64,000 nt of DNA from OFTM382 sp964352615 (GCA_964352615.1 CAYGSG010000001.1:1-64000); one strand, 5' to 3'. Shown: positions 42,381-52,312, counted from the first letter of the stretch. A program made the numbers and translations. The notes: a model not told the origin generated them from the sequence alone.

Positions 42381-43724
42381 CTATGGGCCGTGCTCTTCGA
42401 TTAGCTCATCCGTCATATTCATGAGTTCGTCAATATCGAAGTCTCGCCACTCCGGCCTGCTTTGCCGAAGTCGAACGTCAGTCCCATCGCTCAGCGTCTG
42501 ATACGCATCATCTGACTGAGTACCTCCACCGTCATCAATGCCATCCAAGCCTCGCGAGTAAGCCTCGTACCCCTTGGGTGCCTCACCAGATCGACGGTAC
42601 TCATACGCCCCGCCCCATGCCAAATCGATTGGAACTTCATCGAGATACTCCGGCACTAACGCGTCCACTGAAGCGGGTGGTTCCCCATGCGTCAAGCGAT
42701 AGCGCTCGATCGCTACGACCAGCCGCGCGTTGTTGACCGACCACCGTCGCTCAAGCCTGAAACGCAAAAGGCCGCGTACAGAATTTCGGGCCATTTGGAC
42801 ATAGTCCTCTCGCACGATCTCATCAGGCAACGCCCACTTTGCGAAATTAGAGAGGTCGAGTTCGCCGACCTCTGAAATAGTATCTGGCATCTGTTTCAGC
42901 ACCAACGCTGAAGCATCAAGCATCGCCTCGTGCGCGTCTGCCGCCCATTCTGCGGGGTGGCCTAGCTGCTCGGCTGCTTCCTCGCCACTCGCTTCGGAAA
43001 ACATCACTTCGCCAGCCAGCACGATCTGGACCGGAATCCAAGCCTGCTCGCGAGCCGCGAGCAGGCTGCTGATCCAGTCGAGAAAATGACCATCCAACTC
43101 GGTATCGCCTGCAAGCATTCCAAGCTCTCGCCAAAGTTGAATCTCGCGAGAGCTTGCCATCATCTGGGAGATTACCATTGCATCAGAGCCCATGGCATCG
43201 ATTATTCCAAGGCACCGTATCACGTTCGCCTGTGCTTCATCCCAATGACCACGCATCACACTTGTTCTGAGACCGGCGACGTGCCAATGTACTACCCGCT
43301 GGCCCATGAATCGCATCCGCTCTCCGAATGCATCCTCTATTGATTTGTCGGCAGGCCAAGGCGGCGTCGGAAAGCCCTGTGCAACGATCACATCGACTGC
43401 TTCGCGGAGCTGCGAAACGCCCTCCTCTGCCCACTCATGCTCAAACCAATCGAGCACGGCGGGTGGCCACGCACCCCTCGTCATTCGGTCTGGAATCTCA
43501 TACCACGCTAGCCAATCGTCCGATTCGCTTAGCCCCCAGGACCCTCGCTCGTCGGCCTGCGTGAGTACCCATTCCATTTGCTTCCATGCGCCATGACTCG
43601 GTGAGGGCTTTGCGCCAGTCAGTTCGTTGTACGCTTCCGCAAACGACGTTGCCGCGTCCTCGCCCCCCTGGGCACAGCAAGTTCCAGACGTAATCCCGAT
43701 GACGACAAGTGCAATCAAACGCAT
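42381..43724 (-). CDS. Exported hypothetical protein
   Basis: 447 residues with a signal peptide (MRLIALVVIGITSGTCCA). The body is alpha-helical and acidic, with many Trp and Glu. Near the C-terminus RRWSVNNARLVVAIERYRLTHGEPPASVDALVPEYLDEVPIDLAWG resembles a helix-plus-segment also seen in pseudopilin-type proteins of this phylum, but there is no prepilin leader. Function unknown. It starts 3 bp after the stop of the dehydrogenase gene, so the two are probably co-transcribed. Confidence 0.7.
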   Translation of the reverse strand: MRLIALVVIGITSGTCCAQGGEDAATSFAEAYNELTGAKPSPSHGAWKQMEWVLTQADERGSWGLSESDDWLAWYEIPDRMTRGAWPPAVLDWFEHEWAEEGVSQLREAVDVIVAQGFPTPPWPADKSIEDAFGERMRFMGQRVVHWHVAGLRTSVMRGHWDEAQANVIRCLGIIDAMGSDAMVISQMMASSREIQLWRELGMLAGDTELDGHFLDWISSLLAAREQAWIPVQIVLAGEVMFSEASGEEAAEQLGHPAEWAADAHEAMLDASALVLKQMPDTISEVGELDLSNFAKWALPDEIVREDYVQMARNSVRGLLRFRLERRWSVNNARLVVAIERYRLTHGEPPASVDALVPEYLDEVPIDLAWGGAYEYRRSGEAPKGYEAYSRGLDGIDDGGGTQSDDAYQTLSDGTDVRLRQSRPEWRDFDIDELMNMTDELIEEHGP

Positions 43725-43727
43725 GGA

Positions 43728-44618
43728 TCAACTCCCGTACTCATACACACCCCGCCCGGTCTTGTTGCCCAGCCGGCCCGCCTCCACTAGCTGCTTAAGC
43801 AGCGGGCACGGCTTGTACCGATCGCTGTTCAAACCCTCGGCCAGCACGTTCATGATGTGACAACAGGTATCAAGCCCGATGAAGTCCGCCAGCCGCAGCG
43901 GGCCCATCGGGAAGTTGCACCCGAGCTGCATGATCCCATCGATTGCCTCGGGCTCGGCCACGCCCTCCATCAGCGCGTAAAATCCCTCATTGATCATGGG
44001 CATCAGCACGCGATTGCTCACAAACCCCGCGCGGTCGTTGGCCGCAAGAGCCGTCTTGCCCATCGCCTCGGCCAGCGCGATTGTGCGCGCTACCACCTCG
44101 TCGCTCGTCTGCAAACCACGGATCACCTCCACCAGCTTCATCACCGGCACCGGGTAGAAGAAGTGCATCCCGATGAATCGGCTGGCGTCGCCGCCCGCCT
44201 TCTCGACCGATGCCGCCATCGCCGTGATGCTGATCGAGCTGGTGTTGCTCGCGAGGATCGCGCTCGACCCTTTGTAGTGTTCCAGCACTTGGCTAAAGAC
44301 CTGCTGCTTGATGCCCAGGTCCTCGACCACAGCTTCGATCACAATGTCGCCGCCCGCCGCGTTCTTCATATCGCTCGCATAACTGATGCGCGACTGGGCC
44401 TTGGTCGCATCCTCGGCGGTCATGCGCCCCTTCTCGACCGCACGCGCCAACAGCTTGTCGTGCGTTGCCTCGCACCGCTTGACCTGGTCGGCGCTGACAT
44501 CGAACACGACCGTCTCGAAGCCCGCGACGGCGCTGACCTGTGCGATCCCGCCGCCCATCTGCCCGCCGCCGATGACGACCACTTTCTTGATCCCGTGCTC
44601 GCTGTTGGTTCCGCTCAT
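43728..44618 (-). CDS. 3-hydroxybutyryl-CoA dehydrogenase
   Basis: 296 residues. NAD-binding VVVIGGGQMGGGIAQVSA at the N-terminus, then SNTSSISIT, the catalytic His in GMHFFYPVPVMKLVEVIRG, and GFVSNRVLMPMINEGFYAL and the C-terminal PMGPLRLADFIGLDTCCHIM. Length and motifs match Hbd/PaaH-type enzymes, which interconvert 3-hydroxyacyl-CoA and 3-oxoacyl-CoA. It could serve beta-oxidation or butyrate-type metabolism together with the thiolase or mutase of the window, though it is not adjacent to either. Confidence 0.92.
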   Translation of the reverse strand: MSGTNSEHGIKKVVVIGGGQMGGGIAQVSAVAGFETVVFDVSADQVKRCEATHDKLLARAVEKGRMTAEDATKAQSRISYASDMKNAAGGDIVIEAVVEDLGIKQQVFSQVLEHYKGSSAILASNTSSISITAMAASVEKAGGDASRFIGMHFFYPVPVMKLVEVIRGLQTSDEVVARTIALAEAMGKTALAANDRAGFVSNRVLMPMINEGFYALMEGVAEPEAIDGIMQLGCNFPMGPLRLADFIGLDTCCHIMNVLAEGLNSDRYKPCPLLKQLVEAGRLGNKTGRGVYEYGS

Positions 44619-44761
44619 GGCCGTGTCTCCCGTGGGCTAAGGGTGCATTGGTTCGCCGGGCGCTGTTCGCCTGGTTGATTCCAGCGTAGAAGCGGTACAC
44701 TGCCCCGACGATGCCACGCGCCCGCCAATCAAGAGCCCAACCGATCACGCCCGAGGCGGGC

Positions 44762-45448
44762 ATGACGATTACCTCGCTCCGGGCCGTCGGCTCAGCGGGC
44801 GAGCGCGTGAGCATCGCCCTCGACCGAAAGTCCGCCGGCCAGATCGATGCCCTCGTCGCCTCTGACCTCGGTCTCGCGCGAGGCGACACGCTCACGGAGG
44901 CCGTGGTCGAGCCGTTGATTGCCGCCATCGACCGCAGCGCCGCCCAGAAACGAGCGCTTCGGCTCATCAACACCCGCGACCGCTCGACGGGCGAGCTTCG
45001 CCAGCGGCTCAGGCAAGCCGGCCACAAGGCCGCCTCCATCGACGCCACCCTCGACGCCCTCGCCTTAGCGGGCCTGCTCAACGATGAATCGCTCGCTGAA
45101 CGCCTGGCTTCATCGCTCGCCGACCGCGGCAATGCGGGCCGAAGGCTCATCGAACTCAAGCTGGCTCAGAAGGGCCTGAGCCGGCCTCTCGCTACGAGGG
45201 CAGCCTCCGAGGCCACCGCCGAGCGCGACGCCCTCGCCGACGCTACGAACCTCGTCGAACGCCGAGCCCAGCGGAGTTCGCCCAGGCTCACCAACCAGGC
45301 GCTGTACCGCAGGCTCTCGGGCTTTCTCGCCCGCCGAGGGTTCGATCCGGGCGTGATCCGCGAGGCCGTCGCTGCGGCCCTCTCTGGAAGGCCCGAGCCC
45401 GAACCAGACCCCGAGCAGAACGAGGACCCCGACTCCGCAGAATCCTGA
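44762..45448 (+). CDS. recX: RecX-family regulatory protein
   Basis: About 228 residues. Three-helix RecX repeats: ALRLINTRDRSTGELRQRLRQAGH, IDATLDALALAGLLNDESLAERLASSLAD and a further YRRLSGFLARRGFDPGVIREAV at the C-terminus. RecX binds RecA and limits its activity. An ATG at 44711 extends the frame by 17 residues, but the ATG at 44762 has GAGG at 6 nt, so I prefer it. RecA itself is not in the window. The lipoprotein and rhodanese genes follow closely. Confidence 0.82.
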   Translation: MTITSLRAVGSAGERVSIALDRKSAGQIDALVASDLGLARGDTLTEAVVEPLIAAIDRSAAQKRALRLINTRDRSTGELRQRLRQAGHKAASIDATLDALALAGLLNDESLAERLASSLADRGNAGRRLIELKLAQKGLSRPLATRAASEATAERDALADATNLVERRAQRSSPRLTNQALYRRLSGFLARRGFDPGVIREAVAAALSGRPEPEPDPEQNEDPDSAES

Positions 45449-45468
45449 CCAATGAGCTACGCTTCACC

Positions 45469-46113
45469 ATGCTGTTAACGCACACGCGCCCCATCGCCGT
45501 CCTCACTCTGCTCGCCATCGCCGGTGCGCTGACCGGCTGCATGTCGTCCGTCAACGACCGCTCCTACGTCGGCGTGGACCCGCAAGCCGTCGCGCCGCTT
45601 GAGCCGTTGCCCTACAACGCTGGCCACGGCCTCAGCCGCGAGCACTGGCAGGCCACCGCCATCCATGTTCCCGTTGACGGCACAGCCCACCGCCCCACCT
45701 ACAACAGCAACATCCGGCACACCCGCGTCACCCCGCGCCAGCGCGGCGAGATGCCAACCGCTGAATCCGCGCTCGACCTGAGAGAGGCCTCGCTGCAAGC
45801 ACAAGTGCAGGAAGTTCCCATCCAGCTCGGCTCAGCGGCCCTCGATGCCGTGTCCATCCCCGGCGGGCTCATCGCCTACCACCAGGCCAACACCCGCTTC
45901 AGCCCCGATGTCACCTACCAGCGGACCCTGCGAGCAGGTGCAACAGCCCAAGCGAGCAACCCGACCGACGCCTCGATGGCACCAGCCCAGCCGAATGAAC
46001 CGGTGCAAGCGCCCCCCGCTCGCTCGCCCGTCGCCACGCCGGTGATAGGCCAGATGACCCCGGTTGCGCCGAGCGCCCCACCCAGCGAGCCCGCTAGCGA
46101 GCCCAAGCAGTGA
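45469..46113 (+). CDS. Lipoprotein of unknown function
   Basis: 214 residues. Signal peptide with lipobox LTGC (Cys24). The mature part is Pro/Ala-rich and hydrophilic, with a low-complexity C-terminal third (PVQAPPARSPVATPVIGQ, PPSEPASEPKQ) that is probably flexible. No domain recognised. Lies 20 bp after recX and overlaps the rhodanese start by 4 bp, so it belongs to the same operon, without an obvious functional tie. Confidence 0.75.
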   Translation: MLLTHTRPIAVLTLLAIAGALTGCMSSVNDRSYVGVDPQAVAPLEPLPYNAGHGLSREHWQATAIHVPVDGTAHRPTYNSNIRHTRVTPRQRGEMPTAESALDLREASLQAQVQEVPIQLGSAALDAVSIPGGLIAYHQANTRFSPDVTYQRTLRAGATAQASNPTDASMAPAQPNEPVQAPPARSPVATPVIGQMTPVAPSAPPSEPASEPKQ

Positions 46114-46559
46114 GCAGCGAGTCCGACTGTTGCCGGGGTGTCCCATGCGGGCACCCGTACCTACCCACGCTCGAAGTCGGCCCGGCGTACGCCGCCGACG
46201 CGCTCTCGGGCAAGACTCGGCCGGCGCCGCTGCTCATCGATTGCCGGCGCGAAGAAGAGGTCGAGGCCGTCGCGCTGCCGGGCAACCTGCACATCCCGCT
46301 CGATGAACTCGCTGCGCGCACGCGAGAAGTCGAAGCCGCGCTCACGGCCCGTGCCGAGTCCAAAAACGCCGAGTTACTCGTCATGTGCCACCACGGCAGG
46401 CGCTCGCTCTACGCCGCCAACACGCTCAAGGCCGCGGGCTTCGAGGGCGCACGCTCCATCGTCGGCGGGATCGACCTCTGGTCGCGAACCATCGACCCGA
46501 GTATCCCGCGCTACACCAAGCTGGGAAGCCTCATCACCCTTGTTCCAGCCGAGCAGTAG
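46110..46559 (+). CDS. Rhodanese-like domain protein
   Basis: 149 residues, single rhodanese domain. LLIDCRREEEVEAVALPGNLHIPLDEL and the catalytic Cys loop LVMCHHGRRSLYAANTL are clear; the loop sequence fits a sulfurtransferase or a related persulfide carrier. An N-terminal CCRGVPCGHPYLP patch adds Cys residues not typical of the family. GTG start overlapping the lipoprotein stop. Physiological partner unknown. Confidence 0.82.
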   Translation: MSSESDCCRGVPCGHPYLPTLEVGPAYAADALSGKTRPAPLLIDCRREEEVEAVALPGNLHIPLDELAARTREVEAALTARAESKNAELLVMCHHGRRSLYAANTLKAAGFEGARSIVGGIDLWSRTIDPSIPRYTKLGSLITLVPAEQ

Positions 46560-46596
46560 TCCCCCCGAGCAGTAGCCAAGCAGTACGCGATCTCGC

Positions 46597-47793
46597 TTAG
46601 CAGGGCGAGGCCGCGCGGTCGGCTCGCACCTCGCGCATCGATGCCACGAACCGATCGAACAGCGAGGCCCCGTCGTGCGGCCCGGGCGATGCCTCCGGGT
46701 GAAACTGCACGCCGAACACCGGCCGGTCCACCAATTCAAAGCCCGCGATGGTCTGGTCGTTGAGGTGCCTGTGCGTGACCCGCCCGCCCGCTCGTTCAAG
46801 CGACTCGGCCTCGACCGCAAACCCGTGGTTCTGGCTCGTGATCGCCACCCGTCCCGCCGAGGTCTCCAGCACCGGCTGGTTGATGCCTCGATGCCCAAAG
46901 GGCAGCTTGAATGTCTTGGCCCCGATCGCCAAAGCGAGCAACTGGTGCCCCAGGCAGATCCCAAAGACCGGGATCGCGGGCTCGTGCGCGACCACACCGC
47001 GGAGCGTCTCGATCGTCACCGCCACCGCCGCCGGATCGCCCGGCCCGTTCGACACGAACACCCCGTCGATCTCGCCAGCCTCAAAACGCTGAATGATGCT
47101 GTCCGCTTCGGTATCGTGCGGCACAACCAACACATCGCACCCGCGCGTGGCCAGATGCCGAAGGATGTTGTGCTTGGCACCGCAGTCGAACGCCAGCACG
47201 CTCGGGCGGTCTGAGCCGCTGCGAGCACCAGCGTGCCAGTCGCCGAGCGTCTGGTCCCAGCTAGATTCCGCATTGCAGCCGACCTCGGGCACGAGGTTCT
47301 GTCCCGCCATGCCGGCAGCTCCGCGTGCGAGTGCCAGCAGAGCTTGATCGCTCTTGGCCGCCTCGTCGCTCAGCACGCCAGCCATCACGCCCGACGCCCG
47401 AATCCGCCGAGTCAGCGCCCGCGTGTCGATGCCTGCCAGCCCCAGCACGCCCTGCTCGCACAGGTACGCATCCAGCCCGCCCGTCGAGCGGTAGTTGCTC
47501 GCCCGCCGGGCCAACTCACGGACCACAAACCCAGCGACCTGCACCCGCCCAGACTCGACGTCTGCCGGGTTCACGCCGGTATTGCCGATCAACGGGAACG
47601 TCTCAACGAGTATCTGGTTGCGGTACGACGGGTCGGTCAGCGATTCCTGGTAGCCGCTCATCGCCGTGTTGAACACGACCTCAGCGACCGAGGTCACGCC
47701 CCGGGCTCCAAACGCGGTACCCCGAAAGATCGAGCCGTCGGCCAGCACCAGCCGGCCCGTCCGAAGCTCGCCCTTAGTCAGCGGTGTTGGCAT
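46597..47793 (-). CDS. carA: Carbamoyl phosphate synthase small subunit
   Basis: 398 residues. N-terminal CarA domain (LVLADGSIFRGTAFG, VFNTAMSGYQESLTDPSY) and C-terminal class I glutamine amidotransferase with the nucleophile in FGICLGHQLLALAIG and the His/Glu pair in QFHPEASPGP. It supplies ammonia to CarB for arginine and pyrimidine synthesis. The ATG at 47793 is preferred; upstream in-frame codons are antisense of priA. carB is not adjacent. Only 18 bp separate its start from that of priA. Confidence 0.95.
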   Translation of the reverse strand: MPTPLTKGELRTGRLVLADGSIFRGTAFGARGVTSVAEVVFNTAMSGYQESLTDPSYRNQILVETFPLIGNTGVNPADVESGRVQVAGFVVRELARRASNYRSTGGLDAYLCEQGVLGLAGIDTRALTRRIRASGVMAGVLSDEAAKSDQALLALARGAAGMAGQNLVPEVGCNAESSWDQTLGDWHAGARSGSDRPSVLAFDCGAKHNILRHLATRGCDVLVVPHDTEADSIIQRFEAGEIDGVFVSNGPGDPAAVAVTIETLRGVVAHEPAIPVFGICLGHQLLALAIGAKTFKLPFGHRGINQPVLETSAGRVAITSQNHGFAVEAESLERAGGRVTHRHLNDQTIAGFELVDRPVFGVQFHPEASPGPHDGASLFDRFVASMREVRADRAASPC

Positions 47794-47811
47794 CGGAGTA
47801 GAGTCTAGTCC

Positions 47812-50163
47812 GTGTCCGCCGAGCAATCGCTCTTTCCTGATGACTCCCCGCCCGATGTCGGCCCCGATGCGCGGTTTGTGCGGGTCGCCGTCGAACGCGG
47901 GCTCGATGCCAACTGGTCGCCGGGAGATGCCCAGGGCCTTACCTACTCGACGCTCGATGCCACGCTCCACCCCGGCTGCGCCGTCACCGTCCCGCTGGGC
48001 CGATCCAACACCCAGGTACGCGGCATCGTCCTCGAAGCCGGAGGCCATTCGCTGCTGGGCGACCTCTCGCCCGCCAAGGTCAAAGCCGCCATCGGGCTGG
48101 CCGACCCGCCGCTACCGCCTCCGCTCGTTGAACTGGGCATCTGGCTCTCGACCTACTACGTCTGCCCGCTCGGGATGGCGTTCGCCTCGATGGTTCCCGC
48201 AGCCGTCAAAAAGGCCACGGGCGCGCGCACCGAGGTCCGTCTTCAGCCCGCGCCCGACGCAGCCGATGCCGCCGACACACTCAAACTCCCGCCGACCGCT
48301 CGAACTGCATGGGACGCGATCACAGCACTCGACCCACCACCCTTCCCGTGTACTCCGAAAGCCCTCCGCGATGCGCTCGCGATCCGTTCGCTCGCACCCA
48401 TCAATCGGCTCACCAAGCTCGGGCTGCTCGTGGCCACCTCAGCCGACACCGTGCGCACTTCTGAGGTTCGCGGCTTCGAAGACGCTGCATCCACCGCAAC
48501 CGCGCCGACTCCAACCGACGACCAACGCCGCGTCATCGAGGGCATCTCGGGTTCGCTCGGGTCTTTCCATACCCACCTGCTGCTGGGCGTGACCGGCTCG
48601 GGCAAGACCGAGGTCTACATCCGTCTGGTCGAGCGCACGCTGCAAGCGGGCCGCAGCGCCATCGTGCTCGTGCCCGAGATCGCGCTCACCCCGCAGGCCG
48701 CTGTGCGATACGCCTCACGTCTGGGCCACGAGCAGGTCGTGGTGCTGCACTCGGGTCTTACCGCGTCTCAGCGGCACGCGGGCTGGCGGAGGCTGGCCGA
48801 GGGCTCAGCAAGAGTCGTCGTCGGCGCGCGCTCAGCCATCTTTGCCCCGCTCGACAACGTCGGCATCGTCATCGTTGACGAGGAACACGACGCTTCGTTC
48901 AAACAGGACCAGCTTCCCCGCTACCACGGCCGGGATGTCGCCATCAAGCGCGCCCAAATCGAACACGCGACCGTCGTGCTCGGCTCAGCAACCCCCTCGC
49001 TCGAGAGCTTCGCCAACACCCGCACCGATCGTTCAACACTCTGGCGCATGGACAACCGAGTCGGCGGTGCCCAGCTCCCCGAAGTACGCGTGGTGGACAT
49101 GCGCACAGAAGCCCGCCAAGCTAAGCACGCCGAGCCCAGCCGGCCCGAACTCGTCGGACCCACGCTCGCCGCGGCACTAACGGGCACACTCGACCAAGGC
49201 GGCCAGGCGATCCTGCTGCTCAACCGCCGGGGATTCGGCCGGCGGATCGGGTGCGTCGATCGGGCCTGCGGCTGGACCCTCGCGTGCGACCACTGCGATG
49301 CCAACCTCGTCTGGCACAAGGCCTCCGACCTGCCGGGCGCGGGCACCATGCGCTGCCACCACTGCCTCGCCGAGCAGCGTCTAGCCAGCCGATGCCCGGC
49401 GTGCGCCAAAGCCGTGCGTGCGTTGCAGGTCGGTACCCAACGCCTCGAACACGAACTGGCCGCGTGGCTCGGCTTGATTGCGGGCGAGTCGCTGCTGCGA
49501 CTCGACGCCGATGTTGCCTCGATCAGCGGCGGGATGCTTGATGTCTTGGACCGGTTCGCATCTGGCGAAGGCCGCGTGCTGCTTGGCACGCAGATGGTGG
49601 CCAAAGGGCTCGACTTCCACAACGTGCGTCTAGTCGGCGTGCTCGATGCGGACCAGTCGCTGGCGATCCCGGACTTTCGGGCCGCCGAGCGCACGTTCCA
49701 ACTCGTCGCGCAGGTCGCCGGCCGCGCCGGACGCGGCAAGCACGCAGGCCGAGTCATCGTGCAGACGCACGAGCCGACCTCGGCTGCGATTCTGGCCGCT
49801 GCCAAGCACGACTACGACGCGTTTGCGCGCACCGAGCTGCGTCACCGCTCGCAGGCGTGCCTTCCCCCGGCCCGGCGGATGGTCAGGCTCATCGCACGCG
49901 ACCGAGACCACGTCAAGGCGCTCGCCGCAGCCCAGTCGCTCGCCGATGCGGTGCGTGCGCACGACGCAGAGCGACAGATCGAGGTGCTCGGCCCGATGCC
50001 CTGCGTGATCGCGCGCATCGCGGACCACTTCCGCTTCGCCGTCGAACTGCTCTCGCCAAAGGCCACGACGCTCCAGCGGGTGCTCTCCGCTGCCCGGACC
50101 GAGGGCCTGCTCAAGAGCGACCGTCAAACCGCTATCGACGTAGACCCCGTATCACTGCTGTGA
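47812..50163 (+). CDS. priA: Primosomal replication protein / helicase PriA
   Basis: 783 residues. N-terminal DNA-binding domain (GCAVTVPLGRSNTQVRGIV), superfamily 2 helicase with Walker A LGVTGSGKTEVY, motif II VDEEHDASFKQDQ, RYHGRDVA and GTQMVAKGLDFHNV, and the zinc-binding Cys cluster between the helicase halves (CVDRAC...CDHC...CHHC...CPAC). It restarts stalled replication forks. GTG start at 47812. Followed 20 bp later by murD. Confidence 0.96.
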   Translation: MSAEQSLFPDDSPPDVGPDARFVRVAVERGLDANWSPGDAQGLTYSTLDATLHPGCAVTVPLGRSNTQVRGIVLEAGGHSLLGDLSPAKVKAAIGLADPPLPPPLVELGIWLSTYYVCPLGMAFASMVPAAVKKATGARTEVRLQPAPDAADAADTLKLPPTARTAWDAITALDPPPFPCTPKALRDALAIRSLAPINRLTKLGLLVATSADTVRTSEVRGFEDAASTATAPTPTDDQRRVIEGISGSLGSFHTHLLLGVTGSGKTEVYIRLVERTLQAGRSAIVLVPEIALTPQAAVRYASRLGHEQVVVLHSGLTASQRHAGWRRLAEGSARVVVGARSAIFAPLDNVGIVIVDEEHDASFKQDQLPRYHGRDVAIKRAQIEHATVVLGSATPSLESFANTRTDRSTLWRMDNRVGGAQLPEVRVVDMRTEARQAKHAEPSRPELVGPTLAAALTGTLDQGGQAILLLNRRGFGRRIGCVDRACGWTLACDHCDANLVWHKASDLPGAGTMRCHHCLAEQRLASRCPACAKAVRALQVGTQRLEHELAAWLGLIAGESLLRLDADVASISGGMLDVLDRFASGEGRVLLGTQMVAKGLDFHNVRLVGVLDADQSLAIPDFRAAERTFQLVAQVAGRAGRGKHAGRVIVQTHEPTSAAILAAAKHDYDAFARTELRHRSQACLPPARRMVRLIARDRDHVKALAAAQSLADAVRAHDAERQIEVLGPMPCVIARIADHFRFAVELLSPKATTLQRVLSAARTEGLLKSDRQTAIDVDPVSLL

Positions 50164-50183
50164 GCGGCTACATTGGAGCCAAG

Positions 50184-51521
50184 ATGAACCAATGGGCGGG
50201 CAAACGTGCGACGGTGATGGGCCTTGGCCGGTTCGGCGGCGGGGTCGGTGTGGCCTCATGGCTTGCCCAGCAAGGCGCCGACGTTCTGGTTACCGACCTC
50301 CTGGACGCAGCCGCTTTTACCGAGCCAATCACTGAACTCGAACGAACCGCCCCAAACGGCTCGATCAGGTACGCCCTCGGAACCCACGAGCCGCAGCACT
50401 TCGTCGAGACCGATGCGGTCATCGTCAACCCAGCGGTGCCAAGGCCCTGGCTCAACCCGCACGTTCGAGCCGCCGCCGCGGCGGGTGTCCGGGTCACGAC
50501 TGAGATTGAACTCGTCGTTGAACGTCTACCCAACCGCAGCCGTGTCATCGGCGTGACCGGCTCGGTGGGGAAGTCAACGACCGCAGCCATGATCGCCCAC
50601 ATGCTCGCTACTACCGACGCAGGCTGTGCGCTCGCCGGCAACATCGGCGGCACTTTGCTCAACCAACTTGACGCGCTGCCAGCGAGCCGCTGGGTCGTGC
50701 TCGAACTGTCCAGCGCCATGCTCTGGTGGATCAACCGCGCGCACACGCTCAGCAGTCGTCCGCCCAGCCTTTGGTCGCCCGGTTTGAGCGTCGTCACACC
50801 CTTTGCGCCCAACCACCTTGATTGGCACCATGACCTCGCCCACTACGAGGACGCCAAACGCTCCCTGCTCGAAGCCCAACACCCGGGCGACCACGCGGTG
50901 TTTGCAGCTTCCGCACCCGACTGGCCCATAGCCCCGGGCGTGCGCACGCAGCGAGCGGGCGAATTGGCTGAGCGTTGCACGCTTGCGGTGCCCGGCGCGC
51001 ACAACCGCGACAACGCAGCCCTCGCTCTGGCAGCGGTCCTCGCCGCTGGGGCGGTGAGTGAATCACGGGCAGTCGACTCGCTGCGTTCGTTCCCCGGCCT
51101 GCCCCACCGCTTGCAAGCCTTGGGCGAGTTCGCAGCAAAGCACGGCACCATTCGCGCGTTCAACGATTCCAAGTCCACCACGCCCGAGGCCACCGTGCGC
51201 GCCGTCGAGGCGGTCGCACCGCTTGGCCCGGTACGCCTTATCGCAGGCGGGTACGACAAGGGCGTGAGCCTGGATGCGATCAACAGCCTGCCGCTCGCGG
51301 GGCTCTACGCGATCGGGGCCACGGCGTCCATGCTCAAGGGCCAACCGTGCGGCACACTTGAGGTCGCCGTCGAGCGTGCCATGAACGATGCGCACGAGGG
51401 CGATGTCATTCTGCTGAGCCCTGGCTGTGCGTCGTGGGACCAGTTCACCAACTTTACCCAGCGAGGCGAGTGCTTCATCCAGTCGCTTCAGTCGCACGCG
51501 AGGCAAGGGAACCCGATATGA
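50184..51521 (+). CDS. murD: UDP-N-acetylmuramoylalanine--D-glutamate ligase
   Basis: 445 residues, Mur ligase fold: N-terminal UDP-binding Rossmann motif (GLGRFGGGVGVA), ATP-binding GVTGSVGKSTTAAM, the central FAPNHLDWHHDLAHYEDAKRSLL and the C-terminal NDSKSTTPEATVRAVEA typical of MurD. It adds D-glutamate to the peptidoglycan precursor. That a functional-looking murD is present agrees with peptidoglycan synthesis in this group. It lies outside a division/cell-wall gene cluster, between priA and a YdjY gene. GGAG precedes the ATG. Confidence 0.93.
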   Translation: MNQWAGKRATVMGLGRFGGGVGVASWLAQQGADVLVTDLLDAAAFTEPITELERTAPNGSIRYALGTHEPQHFVETDAVIVNPAVPRPWLNPHVRAAAAAGVRVTTEIELVVERLPNRSRVIGVTGSVGKSTTAAMIAHMLATTDAGCALAGNIGGTLLNQLDALPASRWVVLELSSAMLWWINRAHTLSSRPPSLWSPGLSVVTPFAPNHLDWHHDLAHYEDAKRSLLEAQHPGDHAVFAASAPDWPIAPGVRTQRAGELAERCTLAVPGAHNRDNAALALAAVLAAGAVSESRAVDSLRSFPGLPHRLQALGEFAAKHGTIRAFNDSKSTTPEATVRAVEAVAPLGPVRLIAGGYDKGVSLDAINSLPLAGLYAIGATASMLKGQPCGTLEVAVERAMNDAHEGDVILLSPGCASWDQFTNFTQRGECFIQSLQSHARQGNPI

Positions 51522-52312
51522 ACACGCCGATGATCGTCGCCGGGCTCGCGTGGCTGGTCGTGGCTTCCGCTGTGCGCGCGCAAGATGCGCCTTCAAGCGA
51601 GCCGCCACACGGGTTCGCCGCGATCTCGGAGCACGTTCGCGTCAACATTGATGAGCGCATCGTCGAGTTTGACGGCTTTGTCGCCATCGACTGCCACAAC
51701 GAGGTCACGCCCGATGTGTACCTCGAAGTCATCGCCTGTCGAGTCGACACCCGCGAGCACGAGGCTTTGGTCGCAACCCACGCGTTGGCCTCGCAGGTTC
51801 ACGCCGCAATGCTCGCAGCGGGTTTCGAGCCGGGCGCGCCGGGGCGTTGGGAACGGGGCGAGCCCGTCGCTCCAACCGGCCAGCGGGTGCGTATCGAACT
51901 GATCGTGCCCGAGCGGCCCGAGCTTGCGACGGACCCGCGCGCATGGATCCGTTCCAACGAGCGCGGCGTATCGCTTCTTGAGTGGGAAGCCGAGCAGCCT
52001 AAGCCACGCGGCTGGGTGTTTGCTGGCTCGCGAATGATGTCGATCAAACAACCACAGGGCGCCGAGCGCGAGGTCTACGGCGCAGACGGCACGGGCCAAC
52101 TCATCGGGCTGCACACGTTCGGCACCGAGACAATCGCGTGGGCCCGCGTGTTCTCGCCCGATGCGGGACAACTCGAACCCGAGTGGCTCGCCGATTCGAG
52201 CATCGTCCCGAAGATCGGAACGCCCGTGATCGTTCGGCTGTCGGCCGTCGAGCCCGCTAGCGAGCCCGGAGCTTTAGTTCCTGCGTCTGGCCGTCCTCGC
52301 CTCGAACCGTAA
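51518..52312 (+). CDS. Exported YdjY-domain protein
   Basis: 264 residues. Signal peptide (MIVAGLAWLVVASAVRAQ), then the YdjY domain: VRVNIDERIVEFDGFVAIDC, YLEVIACRVDTREHEALVATHALASQVHAAMLAAGFEPG. The domain is common in exported proteins of planctomycetes and its function is unknown. The ATG overlaps the murD stop (ATGA). The 3' end overlaps the convergent protease gene by 56 bp, so the last residues (PASEPGALVPASG...) may be extra. Confidence 0.82.
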   Translation: MNTPMIVAGLAWLVVASAVRAQDAPSSEPPHGFAAISEHVRVNIDERIVEFDGFVAIDCHNEVTPDVYLEVIACRVDTREHEALVATHALASQVHAAMLAAGFEPGAPGRWERGEPVAPTGQRVRIELIVPERPELATDPRAWIRSNERGVSLLEWEAEQPKPRGWVFAGSRMMSIKQPQGAEREVYGADGTGQLIGLHTFGTETIAWARVFSPDAGQLEPEWLADSSIVPKIGTPVIVRLSAVEPASEPGALVPASGRPRLEP

